From positions 1 through 40,405 of the forward strand of contig CAVOII010000008.1 of NCBI GenBank assembly GCA_963696025.1: a DNA stretch of 40,405 nucleotides, read 5' to 3'. The notes under the pieces were generated by a model. That model made no database searches and had not been told where the DNA came from. It was given only the letters and a program-made list of their open reading frames with translations. Both the position numbers and the translations under genes were made by a program. This stretch comes from JABCYV01 sp963696025 (GTDB taxonomy: Bacteria; Acidobacteriota; Terriglobia; Terriglobales; Acidobacteriaceae). Of this stretch, positions 33,266 through 40,405 are shown piece after piece. Position 1 is the first letter of the stretch; each line of letters opens with the position of its first letter.

Positions 33266-33757
33266 TCAGAATTGATAGGCCATGGTGCGGCCGCAAACGA
33301 TGACGCCGATCCAGAGGACCAGCGAGAACGCGGCGCAGAATTTCGCGCCCGGCGGCGCTCCGCCGACCGAATCCCAGCCTGCCATTTTCGGGTACAACAG
33401 TTTTTGATACACCACGGCATTGATTCCCGCCAGCAGAAGGAAGATCAACTTTGCCCGGAAGAACGGATTCCCGTAAGCTTTTCCGGCCTGGGTGATCAGT
33501 AGAAGACCACCGGTCAGAAACATGACCGGAAATCCGATTTTGGACAACCGGAGAAAGCTAGGCACGACTTTCCCCGTCGCCTCGCCGCAAAAGGCAAGCC
33601 CCAACAGGCGGAGATCGGCGATAACGATCATTCCGACGGATAGCGGGAGCGCCAGGATATGGCTGCCTTCAATCAAAGGGAACAGCCAGTCCGACTCGGT
33701 GATCGCGGTTGCAAAACGCGTGTGCTGCAGCCATTGGCACCACTCAAATAGAGACAT
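33266..33757 (-). CDS. DUF6644-family membrane protein (first copy)
   Basis: The 163-residue protein begins MSLFEWCQWLQHTRFATAI, with helices HILALPLSVGMIVIADLRLLGLA, FPVMFLTGGLLLI and LIFLLLAGINAVVY. The family is uncharacterised and is often found with DUF6152. It is the first gene of a minus-strand operon (two DUF6644 genes, DUF6152, propeller, cytochrome). The tandem pair may form a heterodimer. The 33758-33959 stretch upstream has no gene. Confidence 0.8.
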   Translation of the reverse strand: MSLFEWCQWLQHTRFATAITESDWLFPLIEGSHILALPLSVGMIVIADLRLLGLAFCGEATGKVVPSFLRLSKIGFPVMFLTGGLLLITQAGKAYGNPFFRAKLIFLLLAGINAVVYQKLLYPKMAGWDSVGGAPPGAKFCAAFSLVLWIGVIVCGRTMAYQF

Positions 33758-33959
33758 CGCGAATCCTCTCGAGGAAATTTGCTAATCACAACCGCGAGTA
33801 CTCGCAGGCGGCTTCCCTGTGCTGCACATCTCAAAATGCGAGCGCGCGGACGTTTCCGCCGCCAGCTTGTACTTCTTCTGGGACAGAGCTTATGCCATGA
33901 ACGTGGGTGGATCAAGCATTTAGCGATGGGTACTCCTGAAAGCCAGGCGATTATTACCG

Positions 33960-34632
33960 AGTGGCCGACATTACCGGCCAATCTCTGCCCACTCTCGAGG
34001 GTTCCGATTTCGCGTGGTTCGATAACGGCCTTTCTCGAACTCCCACCGATAGAGACCGTTGCTAAAGCGAAAACCTATGCAGGAATGATCTTTGAGGTCC
34101 TGAGGTTTTCGGGGAACATTGCGTAACTTGAAATACTGCGGCGATCCGACGACCGCGACCGGACGGCAATCATGTCGCGTTGGATGAACTCGCCGAGCTG
34201 AACACCAGCGTCGTACTCCCCGGCCACGAGATCGACAGGGTCATTGGATGAAGTGACCTCCAAGACGATTTCTGGGTAGGTACGTGCGAACTGAGCCAGC
34301 TTCGGCAGACTCACCATTTGTGTAGCTGTTCGCGGGATGACGAGTCGAATTCGGCCTGTTGGACTCTCCCTTTGCTTTCTCGTTTCAGCTACAGCGCGCT
34401 CGATCCGCTCTAGGGCAGGCGCGAGATCTTGGAGAAGTTCGGTCCCGGCGGCTGTGGGGGAGACGCTTCGCGTGGTCCGCGCGAGCAACTGAAGACCCAA
34501 TCTCTTTTCGAGGCCCCGAATGGAATGGCTGAGCGCAGATTGCGAGACGCCCAGCCGCACTGCGGCGCGGGTGAAGCTACGTTCTTCCGCAACAACTGTG
34601 AATGCTGAAAGTTCCCCTAAATCATTCCTCAT
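33960..34632 (-). pseudogene. LysR-family regulator, frameshifted and truncated
   Basis: The frame from 34632 has the LysR winged helix (LSAFTVVAEERSFTRAAVRL, SQSALSHSIRGLEKRLGLQ) and the start of the effector domain, to EFIQRDMIAVR. Near 34150-34165 sense jumps to another frame (AVVGSPQYFKL, DLKDHSCIGFRFSNGLYRWEF), with about nine codons missing or garbled. Sense then fades towards 33960. The 3' third of the effector domain is not recognisable. It is divergent from the aldo/keto reductase at 34807, which it probably once controlled. Confidence 0.75.
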
Positions 34633-34806
34633 GATTCATGAATGCTACTCATAACATCTTGCGACGGCAATGGTCTTGTGTCATGAACGATAGAAGCCTA
34701 GTCTTTTGTCAGACGCGAGACTTCGATCTGCGACCACTGCTACTCGCGGCCAATCTTCGAGCGTAGATTCAATAAAAACGTTCAACAGAACTTTAGGAGG
34801 ATCGCA
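34633..34806. promoter_or_regulatory. Divergent lysR/aldo-keto reductase control region
   Basis: This 174-bp gap contains the palindrome ATTCATGAAT (34634-34643) next to the LysR start and a strong AGGAGG site before the reductase ATG. A LysR-type operator is expected. Candidate T-N11-A sites are too common here to choose one. Confidence 0.4.
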
Positions 34807-35802
34807 ATGCAGAAACGTAAATTGGGGACGGGCGGATTGGAAGTGTCAGAGCTGGGTTTTGGCTGCATGGGGATGAGCTTCTCCTATGGGCCTCCGAAAG
34901 ACACGAAAGAAATGACCTCTCTGCTGCATGCTGCGGTAGAGCGCGGCGTCACGTTCTTCGACACGGCTGAAGTCTATGGCCCTTTTCTGAACGAAGAGCT
35001 CGTCGGTGAAGCCCTCGCGCCGTTTCGCGACCGCGTGGTGATCGCAACAAAGTTTGGCTGGGAAGCGAATCCTGATGATGGCGGCAAGTGGAGCGCTTTG
35101 AATAGCCGACCCGAGCATATCAAGCAGGCCGCGGAGGCATCGCTGAAACGGCTCAAAGTGGATGTCATCGATCTCTACTATCAGCATCGCGTCGATCTCA
35201 ACGTTCCGATTGAAGATGTAGCCGGGGCGGTGAAGGAGCTTATCCAAGAAGGTAAGGTAAAGCATTTCGGTCTTTCGGAAGCGAGTGCGAAGACGATCCG
35301 TCGCGCCCACGCGGTACAACCCGTCGCCGCCCTTCAGAGCGAATACTCGCTGTTCTGGAGAGAACCGGAAAAAACGGTGATGCCTACGCTTGAGGAACTC
35401 GGCATTGGCTTCGTTCCGTTCAGCCCGCTTGGCAAAGGCTTCTTGACGGGCAAGATTGACGCTGAGACGAAGTTCGACAGTACCGATTTCCGGAACACTG
35501 TCCCGCGGTTCAGTGAGGACAATCGCAAGACCAACCAGGCTTTGGTCGATGTGATTACTTCGTTCGCACAAACGAAGAAGGCCACGCCCGCACAAATCGC
35601 GCTTGCATGGTTGCTCGCGAAAAAGCCGTGGATTGTTCCGATTCCCGGCACAACCAAGCTTTCCCGTCTGGAAGAAAATCTCAGTGGCGCGACCATCATA
35701 CTTACAGGCGAGGATGTTCAGGCTCTTGAGGAAGCATCCTCAAAGGTCAAGGTAACGGGGGCGCGCTACTCCCCATTCCACCAAACGTTGGTGGGCCGAT
35801 GA
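34807..35802 (+). CDS. Aldo/keto reductase
   Basis: The 331-residue NADPH-type reductase has a full catalytic tetrad: Asp and Tyr in FFDTAEVYGPF, Lys in VVIATKFGW and His in DLYYQHRVD. Coenzyme-binding segments near the C-terminus read IPIPGTTKLSRLEENL-like. A TTTAGGAGG site precedes the ATG. The family reduces aldehydes and ketones, and this subgroup is often induced by electrophiles or oxidants. Its stop overlaps the lipocalin-like ATG (ATGA). Substrate not assignable. Confidence 0.92.
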   Translation: MQKRKLGTGGLEVSELGFGCMGMSFSYGPPKDTKEMTSLLHAAVERGVTFFDTAEVYGPFLNEELVGEALAPFRDRVVIATKFGWEANPDDGGKWSALNSRPEHIKQAAEASLKRLKVDVIDLYYQHRVDLNVPIEDVAGAVKELIQEGKVKHFGLSEASAKTIRRAHAVQPVAALQSEYSLFWREPEKTVMPTLEELGIGFVPFSPLGKGFLTGKIDAETKFDSTDFRNTVPRFSEDNRKTNQALVDVITSFAQTKKATPAQIALAWLLAKKPWIVPIPGTTKLSRLEENLSGATIILTGEDVQALEEASSKVKVTGARYSPFHQTLVGR

Positions 35803-36284
35803 GTGGCGCTCGCAGAAGGAAGCGTGGCTGCGGAACCCTGTTAGCCTTTGCGATGATCTTCAGCCTATTCGTGTCGGCCCAGACCGCGAATAAGACCAGT
35901 GCATGAGAGAAGCTAATCGGGGCGTGGCATCTTGTCCATATCGATGCCACCGGTCCAGACGGAAAGCCCGCAGCCGTACCGCAGCCGAAAGGCATGCTGA
36001 TCTACACGCGTGATGGACACATGTCCGTGCAGTTGATGTATCCAGAGTCAACAAACACTCTATCGAACGAGTATGTGCTGAATGGGTATGAGGCGTCGTT
36101 CGGCAGTTACGAAGTCAATGAAATCGCGAGTACGGTCACGCACCACGTACAGGGATCGGTTACGCGCGATTTGCTCGTTGGCAAAGACCTGCCGCGCAAG
36201 TTCGAATTCACAGCGGATGGACACCTCATCATCCGATCCGCCCGACCGGGCGAACATTGGTCCGTCACATGGGAGCACTACTAA
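35799..36284 (+). pseudogene. Exported lipocalin-like gene with in-frame TGA
   Basis: From the ATG at 35799, coupled to the reductase stop, the frame reads a signal peptide (TLLAFAMIFSLFVSAQ), then ANKTSA and TGA at 35904-35906. The same frame continues EKLIGAWHLVHID, MLIYTRDGHMSVQLM, ending PGEHWSVTWEHY at 36284. This is a lipocalin-like domain of about 125 residues. The downstream piece alone would begin at the ATG on 35994 and lack the signal and first strands. One base change makes the TGA. It is a recent nonsense allele or an error. Confidence 0.75.
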
Positions 36285-36332
36285 CGTGGCCGCGTTGAGG
36301 GAAGAACCCGCCGCCCCTACTCAGGAGAAAAA

Positions 36333-37061
36333 ATGACAGAGACAAAGGAATCGAACACGCTGCCTTCTTTTTTGAGCTATGACGATGTGAGAGCGGTGTC
36401 GCCTGCGCTAGAGCACTACACGAAAGGAGCGCTCCTTGATGGTCTGTGGAAGCGCCCGGAGTTGTCCACGCGTGACCGCAGCATTGTGACCGTGGCTGCT
36501 CTCATCGCGCGCATCCAGACGATCGAGATGCCATTTCATTTTGCGCTCGCACTCCACAATGGCGTGAAGCCCAGTGAACTCTCAGAGATCATTACGCATC
36601 TTGCGTTCTACTCAGGATGGGCAAATGCTATGTCCGCCGTTGCCGTGGCGAAGGACGTCTTTCATCAGCGCGGAATTGGAATCGATCAACTGCCATTCGC
36701 GAAGGACAAACTGATGCCGCTAAACGAAGAGGCTGAGGCGCAACGAGCCACCCAGGTAAGCAACAACTTCGGGAAAGTCTCGCCGGGTCTTGTCCAGAAC
36801 ACCACCGACCTACTCTTCCGCGATTTGTGGCTGCGGCCTGCGCTCGCACCCCGTGACCGCAGCCTTGTGACGGTGAGCGAACTGATAGCTTCGGGCCAGG
36901 TCCTGCAAATTACGTATCACGTGAACCGTGCCATGGACAACGGCCTGACCCAGTCAGAGGCCTCCGAAGTTGTGACGCACATCGCTTTCTACGCGGGCTG
37001 GCCGAATGCGTTCTCTGCTCTTCCCGTCGTAAAGGAAGTCTTTGAGAAGCGGCAGAAATAG
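36333..37061 (+). CDS. Two-domain carboxymuconolactone decarboxylase-family protein
   Basis: The 242-residue protein holds two CMD-type helical domains. The first spans about residues 20-110 (LWKRPELSTRDRSIVTVAALI, HNGVKPSELSEIITHLAFYSGW). The second spans about 145-235 (LWLRPALAPRDRSLVTVSELI, NGLTQSEASEVVTHIAFYAGW). Neither has an AhpD-type CxxC, so a peroxidase role is unlikely. The family decarboxylates gamma-carboxymuconolactone, or serves unknown redox or lactone chemistry. An AGGAGA site precedes the ATG. It lies between the two reductases. Confidence 0.88.
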   Translation: MTETKESNTLPSFLSYDDVRAVSPALEHYTKGALLDGLWKRPELSTRDRSIVTVAALIARIQTIEMPFHFALALHNGVKPSELSEIITHLAFYSGWANAMSAVAVAKDVFHQRGIGIDQLPFAKDKLMPLNEEAEAQRATQVSNNFGKVSPGLVQNTTDLLFRDLWLRPALAPRDRSLVTVSELIASGQVLQITYHVNRAMDNGLTQSEASEVVTHIAFYAGWPNAFSALPVVKEVFEKRQK

Positions 37062-37196
37062 CCGTCGCGACTCAACAAAGAGAGGACTCCACGAGCGCTG
37101 GGCGAAAGATGGTGATATTGCAATTTAACAACGGCCATCTTCGCGCGACTACAAGGGAGCCGCAAAGCCGCAATAATTAATAGAGGAAGAAACACC

Positions 37197-38184
37197 ATGA
37201 AAACAAGAAAACTCGGAAAATTTAGAAGTCTCGGAAATGGGATTTGGGTGCATGAGTATTAGCGCCAATTACGGACCAGCCGCGGACGAAAACCAAGGCA
37301 TTGAGGTCATTCGCGCAGCCCACGACAAAGGCGTCACATTCTTCGATACATCCGAAGTCTACGGCCCATATGCCAACGAACAACTGGTTGGAGAAGCGCT
37401 CGCACCGATTCGCGACAGGGTTGCTATCGCCAGCAAATTTGGCTTCGACAACGAGCATGGCGGCACTCTGAATAGTCAACCAAAGCACATCAGGAAAGTG
37501 GTTGAGGAGTCACTGAAGCGCCTCAGAACGGACCACATTGATCTTTATTACCAGAACCGGGTCGATCCGAAAGTGCCAATCGAAGACGTAGCTGCTGCCA
37601 TTAAGGATCTGATCAAGGCTGGAAGAGTCTTGCACTTCGGTCTCTCTGAGGCGAGTGCAAAAACAATCCGCCGAGCGCATGCCGTTCAACCCGTGAGCGC
37701 CGTGCAAACTGAATACTCGCTGATGCAAAGAGACCCGGAAAACAACGGCGTGCTCGCGACTTGTCAGGAGCTCGGAATCGGCTTCGTTCCATGTGGTCCG
37801 GTTGGACAAGGGCACCTCACTCGAAAAATAGATGTTCGAACCAAGTTCGACCCGAAAATGGACATGCGATCTGGCTTTCCGCGCTTTTCTCCTGAAAACA
37901 TAGCAGCAAATATGCCGATTGTTGATTTGATCAGACGGTTTGCTGAGAAGAAAAATTCAACACCGGCTCAAATTTCACTCGCTTGGATGCTCGCGCAAAA
38001 GCCATTCATTGTTCCGATTCCCGGCACACGCAACATCGATCACCTAAACGAGAACGTAGGAGCAATCAATGTTCAGCTGACGCCTGCGGATCTTCGTGAA
38101 ATCGAAAGCGCTGTGTCTAAAATCCAAGTGCACGGTGGACGGATGAATGAAGAACAAATGAAGGTGGTTGACCAAACAGCGTGA
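37197..38184 (+). CDS. Aldo/keto reductase, frameshifted N-terminus and Asn for catalytic His
   Basis: The main frame (from 37237, MGFGCMSISANYGPAA) encodes about 315 residues closely related to the reductase at 34807. The natural start is probably the ATG at 37197, behind AGGAAG, reading MKTRKLGK. A net one-base shift near 37221 then separates it from LEVSEMGFGCM. Tetrad residues are FFDTSEVYGPY (Asp, Tyr) and VAIASKFGF (Lys), but the His position reads DLYYQNRVD, with Asn. If real, this would cripple or change catalysis. Initiation at 37237 would lose the first beta-strand. Confidence 0.82.
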
Positions 38185-38311
38185 CGATTGGTCTGGAAAA
38201 GTAGTGGATGTATTTGGAGTCAAATGGCTTGCATTTGCCGTTATAGAGACCGTCTCGCGCCTGAGTGACGGGCAACTCTCACCTTACAGTCGCGGCACTA
38301 CTCTGATCATT

Positions 38312-38337
38312 GATCGGTGGCACGGAGGCCACCGGTC
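38312..38337 (+). promoter_or_regulatory. Ribosome-site hairpin directly before a recombinase ATG
   Basis: GATCGGTGGC (38312-38321) pairs with GCCACCGGTC (38328-38337), ten pairs including one G-T. The loop ACGGAG and the first stem base hold the GGAGG ribosome site, and the ATG follows at once at 38338. This would restrict recombinase translation. It is a structural prediction by eye. Confidence 0.55.
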
Positions 38338-39213
38338 ATGAAGCAGAAGTCAAATTCCAGAAGAAGACGCAACAGTACCAAGTCCATCCTGCGCTTGCCC
38401 GACCTTGAGCACGCCAAGGCCGCGGTGTTGAACAGCCTCAACTCGACAGACGCAAATCGGAGTTATCGTCACGCCATCGATGAGTTCGTTGACTGGTATT
38501 GTTCGGAACCGCGCTTGGCCTTCAACAGGATCGTGGTCTTGCGCTATCGCTCTCATCTCGAATCCCGTCAACTCGCTCCCGGAACCATCAATCTGCGTCT
38601 TGGCGCCGTGCGCCGGCTCGCATACGAATCAGCCGACTGCGGTCTTCTCAGCACCGATTTGGCGGCCGGGATTCGTCGCGTCAAAGGGGTGAAGAAGCTG
38701 GGCATTCGCCTCGGGAACTGGTTAACGGCAGAGCAAGGCAATGCGCTTTGGCAAGCACCCGATCGGCAGCGACTGAAAGGAAAACGTGACCGGGCCTTGC
38801 TCGCATTGCTACTCGCGTGTGGCTTGAGGAGACATGAAGCTTTGGCTTTGACCTTGGATCACCTCCAGCAGCGCGAAGAGCACTGGGCCATTGTGGATCT
38901 GGTTGGAAAGGGAGGCCACATTCGAACGGTTCCCGTTCCCGATTGGGCGAGAGCCGAACTCGACGATTGGCTCGCCGCTGCCGCCATTGATCGAGGAAGA
39001 CTGTTCCGTCGGGTCAACAAAGTAGGAAAGACATGGGGAGATGGGATGACGGTAAAGGCGGTTTGGCACATTGTGAAGGAATCCGCCAGACGTATCGGAG
39101 TGGCGAAGTTGGCGCCGCACGATCTGCGGCGCTATGCCGAATTCCGGATTATGCCGAGTTCCACCGCAGTGAGAGCGTGGTTAAAGGAGAAGCCCGTAAA
39201 CGGTTCGGCATAA
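38338..39213 (+). CDS. Tyrosine recombinase (XerC/D-like), C-terminus replaced
   Basis: The 291-residue protein has the SAM-like core-binding domain (YRHAIDEFVDWYCSEPRLAF, RYRSHLESRQLAPGTINLRL). The catalytic domain has box-I Arg (LLACGLRRHEALAL), Lys in VGKGGHIRTVPVP and HDLRR. After HDLRR the expected GH-x-S and active Tyr are missing. The last 25 codons instead read YAEFRIMPSSTAVR and run through a repeat cluster. It should bind but not cleave DNA, unless the Tyr comes from elsewhere. The ATG at 38338 has GGAGG at good spacing; a GTG at 38317 lies inside the hairpin. Confidence 0.8.
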   Translation: MKQKSNSRRRRNSTKSILRLPDLEHAKAAVLNSLNSTDANRSYRHAIDEFVDWYCSEPRLAFNRIVVLRYRSHLESRQLAPGTINLRLGAVRRLAYESADCGLLSTDLAAGIRRVKGVKKLGIRLGNWLTAEQGNALWQAPDRQRLKGKRDRALLALLLACGLRRHEALALTLDHLQQREEHWAIVDLVGKGGHIRTVPVPDWARAELDDWLAAAAIDRGRLFRRVNKVGKTWGDGMTVKAVWHIVKESARRIGVAKLAPHDLRRYAEFRIMPSSTAVRAWLKEKPVNGSA

Positions 39214-39217
39214 TCGG
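39133..39217. repeat. TATGCCGA repeat cluster (possible recombination site)
   Basis: TATGCCGA occurs at 39133-39140 and 39150-39157. The second is part of CCGGATTATGCCGA (39144-39157), mirrored by TCGGCATAATCGG (39205-39217) with one base of slack. The arms lie 47 bp apart. The cluster begins exactly where the recombinase loses its normal C-terminus, so it may be a core or accessory recombination site. Confidence 0.5.
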
Positions 39218-39243
39218 AGTGGTGGGCAAGAGATAGTGGAGAG

Positions 39244-40405
39244 ATGAAAACTTTCATCGATCCCAATCTGCTGCAACGGCTTCGGGTAGGCCCGCTGGCT
39301 CGCTATCTCGACGCATACCTAAAACACATTGAGCAAGAGGGCTTCTTGCCGTCACCCGCTCCAATGCAGATGTACGCGATCGCTAGATTCAGCAAATGGC
39401 TCCGCGATCGGCAATTTGACTTGCACCAAGTAGATGAAGCTGCGGTGAACCGGTTCCTGAAAATGTGATCCGGGCGTTGTCCACAGCTGCGAATCTGCTA
39501 CCCTCCGTCGGCTTCTCGCGATGCTGCGACAAATTGGCGTGACAGTGGCGAAGGCGTCTGAACCCGGGACCTGTCATCAGCGATTTATTGTTGATTACCG
39601 GCGCTACCTCCTCCGGGAGCGCGGCCTCGCGGAAGCCACATTGCTGTACTTTGTCCGATTTGCTGAGCAGTTTTTGTCCGCCCGCTTCGGCAATGGAGAC
39701 TTAAACCTTTCCGAACTTTGCGCCAAGGATGTAACGGATTTTGTCCAAAACCGCGCCCATCAGTTAAGCCCGGGGCGTGCGAAGTTGCTGGTGACCGCTC
39801 TTCGCTCTCTCCTACGCTACATGCGGCACCAGGGAGAGATTCCCATCGACCTTGCAGGATGCGTGCTGCCGGTAGCCATGTGGTCTCTTTCTACCCTCCC
39901 CAAGTTTCTACCAGCCGGCACAGTTCAACAGCTTCTCGATCATTGCGAGCGGGAAACCCCACGGGGAAAAAGGAACTACGCCGTTCTCTTGCTGCTCGCC
40001 CGCTTGGGTCTGAGAGCCTGCGAGATCGTTGCGCTGGGATTGGATGATATCGATTGGGACAACGGTCGGATCACGATCCATGGCAAAGGTGGACGTGTGG
40101 CCCAGATGCCGTTGCCATGCGACGTCGGCGAAGCCATCGCAAGCTATCTGCGCTTCGGCCGCCCATGGTCTACCTGTCGCCGAGTTTTTCTTCGACATCG
40201 AGCTCCGGTGCGTGGTTTTGCACACTCCATCACCGTCTCCAGCATCGTGAGACGGGCGCTGATAGACGCTGGCGTCGATTCTGTTCGCAAGGGAGCGCAT
40301 CTGTTCCGCCATACGCTGGCCACGAACCTGCTCGGGCAAGAAGTTTCCCTCGACGAGATCGGCGAACTGCTCCGCCATCAAAGTCCAAACACAACCGCCC
40401 TGTAT
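39244..40405 (+). pseudogene. Second tyrosine recombinase, one-base frameshift, runs off the window
   Basis: The frame from 39244 reads MKTFIDPNLLQRL, QMYAIARFSKWLRDRQFDLH, to FLKM. An extra A in an AAAA run (39460-39463) then shifts it. The next frame is open to the window end: DPGVVHSCESATLRRLLAML, LSPGRAKLLVTALRSLLRYM, box-I GLRACEIVALGLDDIDW, HGKGGRV, the HLFRHTLAT HxxR box and LLRHQSPNTTALY with a Tyr at the edge. It is thus a nearly complete recombinase of about 390 residues. It follows the first recombinase by 30 bp in the same direction, as in recombinase-trio arrangements. Confidence 0.8.

Noticed and set aside
33673..33981. 102-codon minus-strand frame
   Set aside because: It straddles the DUF6644 5' end and the LysR remnant with no family resemblance.
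39908..40381. 157-codon minus-strand frame
   Set aside because: Shadow of the second tyrosine recombinase, whose sense frame carries box-I Arg and HxxR motifs.

Overview
The window looks like a chromosomal segment of an environmental Acidobacteriota (Terriglobia-like) bacterium. The taxonomic call is inference. It rests on the gene repertoire: DUF6152/DUF6644 proteins, a kinase fused to a WD40-like propeller, acidobacterial-style tyrosine recombinases and a small KRGNPNWGKP protein. No rRNA, tRNA or CRISPR array was seen.

Layout. (1) 174-4013: a divergent pair of polyhydroxyalkanoate (PHA) genes, a six-repeat phasin-like granule protein and the regulator PhaR. A frameshifted alpha/beta-hydrolase and a CrtC/AttH-like protein follow. 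(2) 3998-8754: a tight operon behind a CRP/FNR-type palindrome. It encodes a small RsbRD-N-like protein, a 4-hydroxybutyrate/acetyl-CoA-type CoA-transferase, and a ferredoxin-dependent 2-oxoacid oxidoreductase (delta, alpha, fused beta-gamma). (3) 8755-10900: decayed DNA, with remnants of a lipocalin-like gene, a BASS-type transporter and a recombinase. (4) 11047-16373: a complete hoxEFUYHW operon for a group 3d-type NAD(P)-linked bidirectional [NiFe] hydrogenase and its protease. (5) 16374-21161: a mobile-element zone. It has a 68-bp inverted repeat pair, a 40-bp tandem duplication, two damaged integrases, a truncated IS copy, a CPBP protease and a 35-codon membrane peptide. (6) 21305-28272: genes for a PP2C phosphatase, a Gfo/Idh oxidoreductase, a Ser/Thr kinase and a DUF4386 protein, separated by four copies of a 56-bp double-hairpin repeat. 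A second IS copy follows. (7) 29817-33757: a translationally coupled minus-strand operon (two DUF6644 membrane proteins, DUF6152, a TolB-like propeller, a cytochrome c'-like protein). (8) 33960-38184: a broken LysR regulator and a cluster of two aldo/keto reductases, a nonsense-interrupted lipocalin-like gene and a carboxymuconolactone decarboxylase family gene. (9) 38312-40405: two consecutive tyrosine recombinases, possibly part of a recombinase trio running off the window.

How the parts may work together (inference): the oxoacid oxidoreductase and CoA-transferase make acyl-CoA, CoA-exchanged acids and reduced ferredoxin. The Hox enzyme balances NAD(P)H against H2. The PHA genes provide another electron and carbon sink. 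Together this reads as a low-oxygen or fermentative redox-balancing region.

About a dozen frameshifts or nonsense codons are visible, several in homopolymers, but none falls in the roughly 10 kb of the oxoacid and Hox operons. Either the accessory DNA is truly decaying or some lesions are consensus errors. Reads are needed to tell.
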